NCBI GenBank assembly: GCA_943329165.2
Contig: CALQCV020000030.1
Location: 1-12,264 of the forward strand
DNA from: Candidatus Nitrotoga sp. CP45
GTDB lineage: Bacteria > Bacteroidota > Bacteroidia > Flavobacteriales > Flavobacteriaceae
Direction of reading: 5' to 3'
Length of the DNA: 12,264 bases
Shown: piece by piece, positions 1 to 6,675 of the stretch
How positions within the stretch are numbered: the stretch's first letter is position 1
Layout of the letters: every line of letters begins with the position of its first letter
The notes under the pieces: generated by a model
The model's database searches: none
Told to the model about the DNA's origin: nothing
The model's input: the letters and a program-made list of their open reading frames with translations, nothing else
Translations under genes and position numbers: made by a program

Positions 1-179
1 AATGGTAAATCATTTGGTGTTGATACAATTAAAATTTCATTAATACCTGACCACATCAAAGTTGACAATGGGTAATAAATCATAGGTTTATCATAAATCG
101 GCATCAACTGCTTACTTACTGCTAAAGTCAATGGATGCAATCTTGTTCCCGAGCCACCAGCTAAAATAATTCCTTTCAT
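1..179 (-). CDS. rmlA: Glucose-1-phosphate thymidylyltransferase, N-terminal fragment (cut by window edge)
   Basis: Reverse-strand ATG at 179-177 opens a frame that runs off the left edge after 59 codons. The protein begins [18 protein letters not shown], the nucleotide-binding signature of sugar-nucleotidyltransferases (GGSGTRLxPxT at residues 8-18), followed by [18 protein letters not shown] (residues 22-39), which is specific enough to point to RmlA/RfbA rather than GalU or GlmU. The family makes dTDP-glucose from dTTP and glucose-1-phosphate in the cytoplasm, the first step toward dTDP-rhamnose and other deoxysugars of surface polysaccharide. It lies downstream of a Wzz-like gene on the same strand with a gap of about 100 bp, so it probably belongs to an O-antigen/exopolysaccharide cluster continuing to the left. 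Only about a fifth of the usual ~290 residues is visible, so integrity of the rest cannot be judged. Confidence 0.93.
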   Translation of the reverse strand, partial: MKGIILAGGSGTRLHPLTLAVSKQLMPIYDKPMIYYPLSTLMWSGINEILIVSTPNDLP

Positions 180-238
180 ATTTGTATAATTTATTCGTTT
201 GTCGTCAAATATGTTTTGTCCATTTTATTTTTTGGTGT

Positions 239-264
239 TTGCTTAAGCAACCTTTTTTTAAAGG
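239..264. repeat. Adjacent small inverted repeats in the wzz-rmlA gap
   Basis: In the 99-bp gap between the Wzz-like gene and rmlA lies a perfect 12-bp palindrome TTGCTTAAGCAA (239-250), immediately followed by CCTTT-TTTT-AAAGG (251-264), a 5-bp hairpin with a 4-nt loop. On the minus strand, the direction of the flanking genes, the hairpins are not followed by a T run, so this is not a standard terminator for wzz. It could be an operator, a processing site, or nothing. No exact TAnnTTTG promoter motif was found in this gap. Confidence 0.35.
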
Positions 265-278
265 TGATAACATAGTAA

Positions 279-1280
279 TTATATTTTAGATTTTGCTAAT
301 TGTTTTCTGTAAAAACCTCTGAATAAAATAACAAATAAAAACATGAAAACAAATAGAATTGGTAGAATATATTTTAATTTATCCTTTATTCCTTTTGAGT
401 TTTTAATATTTGTTGTAATACTTATGTCTTTAATAAAACTTTCAATTTTAACTAATTCAATTTTTTGAGCAGCAATTTCATTGATGAGATTATTTTTTAA
501 ACCAAACAATCCATTAATTTGATTGTTTTCATTGTTGTATACCAAGTTTGAACTTTTTTCATTTCTGGCCATACTTCTTGCAGTTTGCGATATCAATGAA
601 TCAATTTGTTTTATTTCTTGTTCACTTCGGTACAATTTATTTTTTATGTTTTCTATATTTATAGTAGAAATTTTATTCATATATTCATCGGTATTCAAAT
701 ATTTTAAAACAGGTTTTATTATTTCATCTTTAGTGATTTGTCCCTTTGTAGTTATTAATATAGAATGAAATGGATAATTTTTACTAGTTAATTTATCCTT
801 TATTACTTCCTCAATATCTGTATTTTCAGCTAATAATTTTACTAATTCAAAATTTTGAGTATTCTCTACATTTGCTGCAGTATTTGAATTATTAACAAAA
901 TTATAGATGTCGATAACAGGCTCTACAGTTATTAAATTTATTTTTTTGAAGTTTTTAATTCCAATGTTTTTAAAAAACACAGAGTCTTTTTCTCCAAGTT
1001 TAGAAGATAACAAATCTATTTTAGAGTATAAATAATCTACTCCACCGGTACTTGGAGAAACTATAATTTGATTTTTATAACTTTTAAGTGTAATATCTAA
1101 AAACTGCCCTAATCCAAAACCAATAGCTATTAAAATACTTAGTATTAAAATATTTCTTTTTAAAAAAAGAATAGTCCTAAATATTTTCGTATTAAGCCGT
1201 TCGTAATAACTTCCAATTTTTTTGGAAATCTGTGATAAATCAATTTCTTGATTATCATTATTTTGAGATGTTGCGCTCAT
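279..1280 (-). CDS. Wzz-like polysaccharide chain-length determinant protein
   Basis: A 333-aa inner-membrane protein with the polysaccharide co-polymerase layout: a short cytoplasmic N-terminus, a first membrane helix at about 43-65, a ~240-residue periplasmic part, and a second membrane helix at about 303-322 followed by a short basic tail (RGFYRKQLAKSKI). The periplasmic part holds a predicted helical/coiled-coil stretch around 205-285. There is no Walker A/B tyrosine-kinase domain, so it is of the Wzz (class 1/3) type, not the Wzc type. Family proteins set the modal length of O-antigen or exopolysaccharide chains made by Wzy. The start codon lies 9 nt after the DUF6909-like gene stop, and rmlA follows. 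Its base composition is clearly more AT-rich than the tex or GH3 genes, as is common in polysaccharide loci. The family call rests on architecture and context; sequence identity to Wzz is weak by eye. Confidence 0.75.
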   Translation of the reverse strand: MSATSQNNDNQEIDLSQISKKIGSYYERLNTKIFRTILFLKRNILILSILIAIGFGLGQFLDITLKSYKNQIIVSPSTGGVDYLYSKIDLLSSKLGEKDSVFFKNIGIKNFKKINLITVEPVIDIYNFVNNSNTAANVENTQNFELVKLLAENTDIEEVIKDKLTSKNYPFHSILITTKGQITKDEIIKPVLKYLNTDEYMNKISTINIENIKNKLYRSEQEIKQIDSLISQTARSMARNEKSSNLVYNNENNQINGLFGLKNNLINEIAAQKIELVKIESFIKDISITTNIKNSKGIKDKLKYILPILFVFMFLFVILFRGFYRKQLAKSKI

Positions 1281-1289
1281 AAAAAATAA

Positions 1290-2984
1290 TTATTTTAAGT
1301 TAAAAATTTGTTCTAATATTTTAATAGTAATCAAATAAGTAGGTTTTACACCCGTTGTTCCTAAACCTCCAGAGGCCAATGTGCTTCCTGTTTCCAAAGG
1401 ATTATCAGAAGCATAATAAGCGTATCTAACTTTTACATCTTGCGGAATACTTTTTCTAATTTTTGATGCCGATTGAATTGCTTTCTGATAATAAGCCCCT
1501 TCCATTTCTAGTCCGATAACCTCCCAAGTTGATTCATGGAAAAACTTCAATAAATCTTTATTCTGCAGCGACGTTCCCAAAACGGTAACCATTGGTCCTA
1601 CACAAACCGGAATTCCGTTTCCTTCAAACATTTCAACGGTTAATTCATTTTCAAAAGGATAATTGTCAGCCGTCCCTTCATTTATATGTGCTGATGGAAT
1701 CATAATGTCGCCTTTTCCACCTTCCAGAATTCCGGCTTTTCCCATTATAGAAACCGATTCTACGTTTAAGAAAGTTCTATTTTTGCCTTCTTTGTATGGT
1801 TTTAATAATTCGTCGATAGTTTCAAAGGCTTGCTCGCCAAAAGCATAATCCATTACAATTAACACCGGACTTTCTTTACCCACTTTCGCTTTTGGAAAAC
1901 TGGTTTTTGCCCAATCTATTTTGGCTGTATCAAATATCTGAACATCAATATTGGTTCCGGAAGCGTTATCCGGAAGCGAAATCATTCCTTGTTTCAGTGC
2001 AACATCTTCTACTTTGTTACGGAGATCATTGGCGCCCGATTTGCTCAATTCTTCATAAATAAAGAAATCGGTTTTGTCTTTGAATTTGGTTTTCAAAACC
2101 GTGGTTGCAAAAATCGAATTCATTACACTATGCATGTTTGCACTAATGATATGAATTGGTCTTTCGAGAAGATTATGGGCTTTAAGCACTTCTTTGATGT
2201 TGTTTGCCCAAATTTCTCCATGTATATGATGTCCTAATCTTTCTCTCAAAATTGGACTAAACGTAATTGTTCTTTTGTTGTTGTCAACAACTTCCTCAAT
2301 AGCTAATTTTCCAAGCCAATAAATAACATGTAAGAAGCGATCTGGTTTTTCTTTGGTGGCAAAATCTTCGTAAATATCTAATACTTCCGAAAAACTTCTG
2401 CCTAAAACATTAGCTGCATGCGACATTGCAACTTCTTTTTCAACTAAAGTTAGCTTCTTGTTTTGTAAAACTGTTTCCCCAAGTTTTTCCCAATCACGAG
2501 TTACCTCAAACTCAAGTTCGTCCAATAAAACTCTATTTTTTATCTTATGTGATTCGATAAATATAAAAGTTAAATGCGTCAAAATATCATAGATGTCTGA
2601 ACGTCCACGCGTAATTTCCACATTCATTTGTTCGTCATCAATTCGGTAACAATTTCTCCTACGTTTTGGCGGAACAATTGGTTTAAACTGTGATTTTGAA
2701 TACCCTTCGTCTGAAGTTAAATTGATGAAACGACATTCTTCAATGCCTACTGGAAGTCTTTCAATTACATAAAGTAAACCGTTTAGTTCTACTTTTTCTT
2801 CTGCAATACTTCCATAAATTTCTGGCCGTAGAGAAAGCAAAGCTTCTCTTAAAGTTTCACCTGAAACACCCATTGGTTTGTAAAAACCTCTGTTGAATAA
2901 ATGTCTCATGGTAATGTACAATCGTTCGATAGCAGCCGACGATTCTTGCGCTCTTGAGCGCGAAATGTTTTTAATTTCTTTCAT
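1290..2984 (-). CDS. DUF6909-like protein with nucleoside-phosphorylase-like C-terminal half
   Basis: A 564-aa soluble protein with no signal peptide or membrane helix. I believe it matches the Flavobacteriia family catalogued as DUF6909 (from memory, not checked); no function is established. The N-terminal ~240 residues are not recognisable to me, beyond a basic patch PPKRRR at 105-110. The C-terminal part carries motifs that resemble the PNP/UDP phosphorylase and nucleosidase superfamily: SIMGKAGIL (412-420) with GDIMIPSAH (425-433), similar to the GxAGxL...GDiviP turn; GLEMEGA (491-497), similar to the conserved EMEgaA segment that contacts ribose; and YASDNP (524-529), where these enzymes carry a catalytic Asp. 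This suggests N-glycosidic bond chemistry on a nucleoside or nucleotide, as inference only. It follows the CarboxypepD_reg-like gene by 38 nt, with its own possible -7 element, and precedes wzz by 9 nt. Confidence 0.8.
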   Translation of the reverse strand: MKEIKNISRSRAQESSAAIERLYITMRHLFNRGFYKPMGVSGETLREALLSLRPEIYGSIAEEKVELNGLLYVIERLPVGIEECRFINLTSDEGYSKSQFKPIVPPKRRRNCYRIDDEQMNVEITRGRSDIYDILTHLTFIFIESHKIKNRVLLDELEFEVTRDWEKLGETVLQNKKLTLVEKEVAMSHAANVLGRSFSEVLDIYEDFATKEKPDRFLHVIYWLGKLAIEEVVDNNKRTITFSPILRERLGHHIHGEIWANNIKEVLKAHNLLERPIHIISANMHSVMNSIFATTVLKTKFKDKTDFFIYEELSKSGANDLRNKVEDVALKQGMISLPDNASGTNIDVQIFDTAKIDWAKTSFPKAKVGKESPVLIVMDYAFGEQAFETIDELLKPYKEGKNRTFLNVESVSIMGKAGILEGGKGDIMIPSAHINEGTADNYPFENELTVEMFEGNGIPVCVGPMVTVLGTSLQNKDLLKFFHESTWEVIGLEMEGAYYQKAIQSASKIRKSIPQDVKVRYAYYASDNPLETGSTLASGGLGTTGVKPTYLITIKILEQIFNLK

Positions 2985-3001
2985 TTTTTATTTTACACCC
3001 G

Positions 3002-3009
3002 CAAATATA
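3002..3009 (-). promoter_or_regulatory. Possible Bacteroidota -7 element for the DUF6909-like gene
   Basis: The minus strand reads TATATTTG, an exact match to the Bacteroidota -7 consensus TAnnTTTG, 17 nt upstream of the ATG at 2984. It sits in the short gap after the upstream gene's stop. No clear -33 TTG/TTTG partner is visible at the usual distance, so the DUF6909-like gene may have its own promoter in addition to read-through. Confidence 0.4.
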
Positions 3010-3022
3010 ACTATTTTGTCGT

Positions 3023-3898
3023 TTAGTTGGTTAAAATTAGGTTTATTGCTGGTTCATATACCGACATTTTATCTGATGGATTGGCAATATCCGCTTTGGT
3101 TTGCTTGTTCCATTTTCCACCCGAATATGTGTAGATAAATTCCCTTTCAACATAGTTATAAAGCACATAGGGGAAATACATTTTTTGAATTACTGTATTT
3201 TTGGTGTTTGAATCGGTAACTTCTTTTTCTAGTTTATTCTTTTCGATTATCAACTTTTCAAAACCCACAAAGATCCCTGTTTTAGGCATTTTTAAACCAA
3301 AATCAGTCACATTAAAAAAGGTTTTCTTTACGCCTTTTTTTACCGAAACTATAAAGTCTTTACTCAACAATTCATCGCCAGGCGAACCATCTGAATTAAC
3401 CATAAAAAAATGCACTTTGAATGAAGCGCTTTCCAGCTGATTGTCCGTAAAAAAATTTACTTGTTTAATATATCTTGTTCTTTTATATTTTGCAATATAT
3501 GGGAAAAATTTAGCGTCAATTCGTGGTCCGTTTTCAAAAGCCTGATAGGTTTCATTTTTTACTTTTCCGATTTCAATTTCTCTGGTTTCAAATCTTTTGG
3601 CAATAACAACTTCTGATAATTGAAAGGCATTTACCTTCAAAACTACTTTTTCTGCTTCTGCTGCTTTAACTGTTTTCTTTTCATAACCTAACGCTGAAAA
3701 AATCAGATTTTTATTTGGCAAACAGTTAATGCTAAACTCGCCATTTTCTTCAGAAGTCGTGCTGTTGTTTTCGTTTTCAACCCAAATATTCACGTAAGAA
3801 ATCGGTTTGTTATATTCATCAACAACGATTCCTTTTACTTGTGCGGAAACAGAAAAACCAATCAACAAGACTAGCCAAAACATTCTTTTTTCTTTCAT
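3023..3898 (-). CDS. Secreted CarboxypepD_reg-like domain protein
   Basis: A 291-aa protein with an N-terminal signal peptide: charged MKEKR, hydrophobic FWLVLLIGFSV, and a likely signal-peptidase I site after SA (about residue 19, VSA-Q). Mature residues about 21-90 form a carboxypeptidase regulatory-like beta-sandwich: VKGIVVDEYNKPISYVNI, then a TTSEENGEFSI turn and LIFSALGYEKK. This is the same module that opens SusC/TonB-dependent receptors, but no plug or barrel follows. Residues about 100-290 are a beta-rich region I cannot assign, containing ISYVN/FFMVNSDGSPGDEL type strands. It is probably periplasmic or outer-membrane associated. It has no C-terminal PorSS sorting domain that I can recognise and no lipobox cysteine. 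The ATG at 3898 gives the best signal peptide; Met6 is an alternative. It lies 7 nt after the GH3 gene, so it is probably co-transcribed with it. Confidence 0.8.
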   Translation of the reverse strand: MKEKRMFWLVLLIGFSVSAQVKGIVVDEYNKPISYVNIWVENENNSTTSEENGEFSINCLPNKNLIFSALGYEKKTVKAAEAEKVVLKVNAFQLSEVVIAKRFETREIEIGKVKNETYQAFENGPRIDAKFFPYIAKYKRTRYIKQVNFFTDNQLESASFKVHFFMVNSDGSPGDELLSKDFIVSVKKGVKKTFFNVTDFGLKMPKTGIFVGFEKLIIEKNKLEKEVTDSNTKNTVIQKMYFPYVLYNYVEREFIYTYSGGKWNKQTKADIANPSDKMSVYEPAINLILTN

Positions 3899-3905
3899 CT
3901 ATTTT

Positions 3906-5393
3906 CTATTCTCTCTTTAAAAAATCTGCAATTTTTCTATCGTTACTCAATCTCGGAATTTTATTTTGTCCGCCCAATTTTCCAATTGATTTCATATAAT
4001 CCTGGAAGCCATTTTTTGAAACTTTTGAAATGACCAATGTTTTTAAAACTTTCCCAACAATTAAATCATCGTAATAACTGTTTTGTTTACGCATTTCGTT
4101 ATCGATTTTCAAAGCAAATGCTGAAAGATTTTCGGGTTCATTTTCAAACTCAATAAACCATTCATGATAAGGCAATCCTGAATTTGGTGCTATTTGTGGC
4201 GCAACAGTAAATTCGTTTACACGAATGTTTGAATTTTCCATAGCTTCTTTCAAAGCGCATTCGACTTCTTTGCCAATGACGTGTTCACCAAAAGCAGAAA
4301 TATAATGTTTGATTCGTCCCGAAACAATCACACGATACGGTTTTAAACTCGTGAATTGAACGGTGTCGCCAATATTGTATGCCCAAAGTCCGGCATTAGT
4401 AGAAATAATCAAAACATAATTGACGTGCAATTCGACTTCACCAATAGTATAACGCTTTGGGTTTTCAGTAAAAAATTCTTCTGATTTTACAAATTCGTAG
4501 AAAATTCCCGAATTCAAAAGCAGTAACATTCCTTTGTCTTTCTGCGAATCTTGGTACGCAAAAAAACCTTCCGATGCTGGAAATAATTCAATAGAATGAA
4601 CTTTCCTTCCAATTAGATTTTCAAACTTGGCGCGATACGGTTCATAATTGACGCCGCCATAAATAAACAAATTGAAATTTTCAAAAATTTCGCCAACAGG
4701 CTTATTCCCTTTTAGTTCCAACTTCTCAAAATACATTTGTACCCAAGACGGAATTCCAGAAATCACGGTCATGTTTTCGTCAAAAGTTTCTTCAACAATC
4801 GCATCCACTTTGGTTTCCCAATCTTCAATGCAATTGGTTTCCCAGCTTGGCATTCGGTTTTTCTGCAAATATTTCGGAACAAAATGCGCAACAATCCCGG
4901 AAAGTCTTCCCAGATTTATTCCGTTTTTTTCTTCTAAAATTGGACTTCCTTGCAGGAAGATCATTTTGCCATCAACAAAGTTTGTTTTTCCGGTTTCGTG
5001 AATATAATTTAGAATCGCATTTCGAGCAGCTTCGATATGGAACGGCATTGATTCTTTGGTTAACGGAATAAATTTTGCTCCAGAAGTTGTGCCCGAAGTT
5101 TTGGCAAAATAAATCGGCTTTCCTTTCCACAAAATATCTTCTTCGCCTTTTACAACGCGGTCAACATACGGTCGTAATTCTTCATAATCCCGAATCGGAA
5201 CTTGCCTAGCAAAGTCTTCAAAGGATTTGATTCTAGAAAAATTATGGTCTTTGCCAAACTGAGTAAAATCTGCGGAAGCGATAAGATTTTGAAAAACTTT
5301 CTGCTGTGTTTCAATAGGATTCTGAACCCATTTTTGAGTTTTTCTGTGGATTATTTTTGCAAATATTTTGGCCGCGACCGATTTTACAGACAT
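3906..5393 (-). CDS. GH3 auxin-responsive-promoter family adenylate-forming enzyme
   Basis: A 495-aa cytoplasmic protein of the GH3 family, the acyl-acid amido synthetase branch of adenylate-forming enzymes. Plant members join amino acids to jasmonate, auxin or benzoates through an acyl-AMP intermediate; the bacterial substrates are unknown. Visible motifs are the ATP-binding TSGTTSGAKFIP (99-110), FPASEGFF (271-278), the YNIGD (339-343) and VSGRIKHYISAFGEHV (357-372) segments at the lobe junction, and the family's C-terminal GKLGGQNKIPRL (471-482). All core motifs are intact and the length is normal. The frame stays open upstream to an ATG at 5531, but those 46 codons overlap the M23 gene and do not resemble GH3; MSVKS at 5393, one base after the M23 stop, is the proper start. 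The 1-nt gap to the peptidase and 7-nt gap to the secreted protein point to one transcript. Confidence 0.93.
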   Translation of the reverse strand: MSVKSVAAKIFAKIIHRKTQKWVQNPIETQQKVFQNLIASADFTQFGKDHNFSRIKSFEDFARQVPIRDYEELRPYVDRVVKGEEDILWKGKPIYFAKTSGTTSGAKFIPLTKESMPFHIEAARNAILNYIHETGKTNFVDGKMIFLQGSPILEEKNGINLGRLSGIVAHFVPKYLQKNRMPSWETNCIEDWETKVDAIVEETFDENMTVISGIPSWVQMYFEKLELKGNKPVGEIFENFNLFIYGGVNYEPYRAKFENLIGRKVHSIELFPASEGFFAYQDSQKDKGMLLLLNSGIFYEFVKSEEFFTENPKRYTIGEVELHVNYVLIISTNAGLWAYNIGDTVQFTSLKPYRVIVSGRIKHYISAFGEHVIGKEVECALKEAMENSNIRVNEFTVAPQIAPNSGLPYHEWFIEFENEPENLSAFALKIDNEMRKQNSYYDDLIVGKVLKTLVISKVSKNGFQDYMKSIGKLGGQNKIPRLSNDRKIADFLKRE

Positions 5394-5394
5394 G

Positions 5395-6264
5395 TTATTC
5401 AAATTCAATAAAAATACTTGGATCGATTGCATAACCATCTTTCCATAATTCAAAATGCAGATGTACGCCAGTAGATTCTTGTCCGGTTGAACCAGCCAAA
5501 GCAATAACTTCGCCTGTTTTGACCACATCACCTTGCGAAACAGTTACTGAAGCCGCATGTTTATAAACAGAAATAAATCCGCTGTTATGTCTAATGATTA
5601 CGACATTTCCTGTATTAGGTGTCCAATCGGCGAAGATTACTTTTCCGCTTAAAATTGATTTTATAGGCGTGTTTTTAGCCAAAGCGATATCAACCGCATA
5701 ATGTTTATCTTTCGGATTGAATTTCTCGGTTATCATTCCTTTTACTGGTGGAAATAAGACAGTGCTAACTTTTGGTTTTGCCTTCTCAAAGAGATTGTAT
5801 TTATCTTCTCGGTCAACTCCTTCTCTAAATTTTAAATCGGCACCAGATGGTTTCAATTCTTCTTCAGAAACCGGTTCTGAAACAGCTGCTAAAATGGAAT
5901 CTTTATTGAATTTTGCATATTCTAAATCGCCTGTTAAAACCTTTTTAATCGATTCAATATAGGCTTCGTTTTTTTTCAACGCCTGGTTTAGCGAATCTGA
6001 TTTCAGTGCCAATTCGGTAGCGTCTCTTTTTAATTCTGTAGAAGCATAACCCGGAATATATTCGCGCAGCGGTGTAAAAGCAATGATATAAGTAGTCACG
6101 AAAATGATTAAAAATGCTCCAATTGTGGCTACCACAAAAACATTCATCAAGGTTAACCGAAGCGAAAAAATTTCTTCAAAAGTGTCTTCGTTCAAAATAA
6201 CCAAGCGGTTTTTTGTAAAGAGTTTTTTCTTGATTATTTTTCGTTTGAGCCGTTTTTCGGACAT
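5395..6264 (-). CDS. Membrane-anchored M23 (LytM) family peptidase
   Basis: A 289-aa protein with a very basic cytoplasmic N-terminus (MSEKRLKRKIIKKK), one membrane helix at about 39-62, a helical/coiled-coil stretch at about 75-110 and a LytM domain at about 165-284. The peptidase ligands are present: H188 and D192 in HYAVDIA, H268 and H270 in GVHLHFELW, and H236 in YKHAAS; so it looks catalytically competent. The domain GVHLHFELWKDGYAIDPSIFIEF ending is typical of family members that cut peptidoglycan cross-bridges in the periplasm (MepM/NlpD class). The type II signal-anchor topology places the domain outside the inner membrane. The gene leads a minus-strand series with GH3, 1 nt downstream, and has its own likely promoter at 6283-6290. 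The linkage M23 > GH3, opposite tatA, is one I recall as common in flavobacteria, but I could not check this. Confidence 0.92.
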   Translation of the reverse strand: MSEKRLKRKIIKKKLFTKNRLVILNEDTFEEIFSLRLTLMNVFVVATIGAFLIIFVTTYIIAFTPLREYIPGYASTELKRDATELALKSDSLNQALKKNEAYIESIKKVLTGDLEYAKFNKDSILAAVSEPVSEEELKPSGADLKFREGVDREDKYNLFEKAKPKVSTVLFPPVKGMITEKFNPKDKHYAVDIALAKNTPIKSILSGKVIFADWTPNTGNVVIIRHNSGFISVYKHAASVTVSQGDVVKTGEVIALAGSTGQESTGVHLHFELWKDGYAIDPSIFIEFE

Positions 6265-6282
6265 GATTGTTTTAATAATCTA

Positions 6283-6290
6283 CAAATATA
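6283..6290 (-). promoter_or_regulatory. Likely -7 element for the M23 > GH3 transcript
   Basis: The minus strand reads TATATTTG, an exact TAnnTTTG match, 18 nt upstream of the M23 start codon at 6264. The implied leader is very short (roughly 10-15 nt). No convincing -33 TTG is seen. It lies in the 170-bp divergent region shared with tatA. Confidence 0.45.
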
Positions 6291-6378
6291 GAAAATAAGT
6301 TGGCTTTGTCTTTTTACTGCTAACGGAGTTTAACGTATATTTATTATCGTAAAATTCAAAAAAATGTTATTTTCTTTT

Positions 6379-6386
6379 TACCTTTG
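6379..6386 (+). promoter_or_regulatory. Likely -7 element for tatA
   Basis: TACCTTTG matches TAnnTTTG exactly and lies about 48 nt before the tatA ATG, giving a leader of roughly 40 nt. A -33 TTG at the usual spacing is not evident; the region there is A/T-rich (TAAAATTCAAAAAAATG). It diverges from the M23 promoter, with about 90 bp between the two elements. Confidence 0.45.
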
Positions 6387-6434
6387 GCAAAGGTTTTTAA
6401 AATTAAAATCTGCGAAAGCACAAAATTATAAATC

Positions 6435-6620
6435 ATGGGAAGAATCGGAATGCCTGAAATATTAATTATTCTAGTTGTTGTTTTATTACTTTTTGGAGGT
6501 AGAAAAATTCCGGAATTAATGAAAGGATTGGGCTCTGGAATTAATGAATTTAAAAAAGCATCTAAAGGAGAAGACGATGCTAATGCTGCGTCTAAAAAAG
6601 AGGAAGAAGTTAAAAAATAA
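6435..6620 (+). CDS. tatA: Twin-arginine translocase subunit TatA
   Basis: A 61-aa protein with the full TatA/E layout: short N-terminus, one hydrophobic helix at about 8-22 ([16 protein letters not shown]), the FGGRKIPEL hinge (20-28) and an amphipathic helix [17 protein letters not shown] (29-45), then a highly charged tail. TatA oligomers form the passage for folded proteins carrying an RR signal, together with TatC. No tatB or tatC is in the window; in Bacteroidota these are commonly encoded elsewhere. The TatA assignment over TatB rests on shortness and the FGGRKIPEL hinge. The ATG at 6435 is preferred over the one at 6450 because it leaves the usual few residues before the helix. It diverges from the M23 gene and converges on tex, with a hairpin terminator 19 nt after its stop. 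Confidence 0.93.
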   Translation: MGRIGMPEILIILVVVLLLFGGRKIPELMKGLGSGINEFKKASKGEDDANAASKKEEEVKK

Positions 6621-6638
6621 TTTTCTTTACTAAAATAT

Positions 6639-6675
6639 AAATCCCAAACTCAATAAAGAATTTGGGATTTTTTTT
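6639..6675. terminator. Rho-independent terminator between convergent tatA and tex
   Basis: A perfect 10-bp inverted repeat AAATCCCAAA (6639-6648) / TTTGGGATTT (6661-6670) with a 12-nt loop is followed by an unbroken T run (6668-6675) on the plus strand, as expected for ending tatA. On the minus strand the hairpin starts right after the tex stop codon and is followed by T-rich TTTATATTTT, so it can probably also stop tex transcription. Confidence 0.85.

Noticed and set aside
4672..5001. 109-codon open frame on the plus strand opposite GH3
   Set aside because: It is antisense to conserved GH3 motifs, has a composition expected from a reversed coding frame, and no recognisable domain or promoter.
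5394..5531. 46-codon N-terminal extension of the GH3 frame
   Set aside because: It overlaps the 3' end of the M23 gene, has no resemblance to GH3 N-termini, and a good family start (MSVKS) sits 1 nt after the M23 stop.
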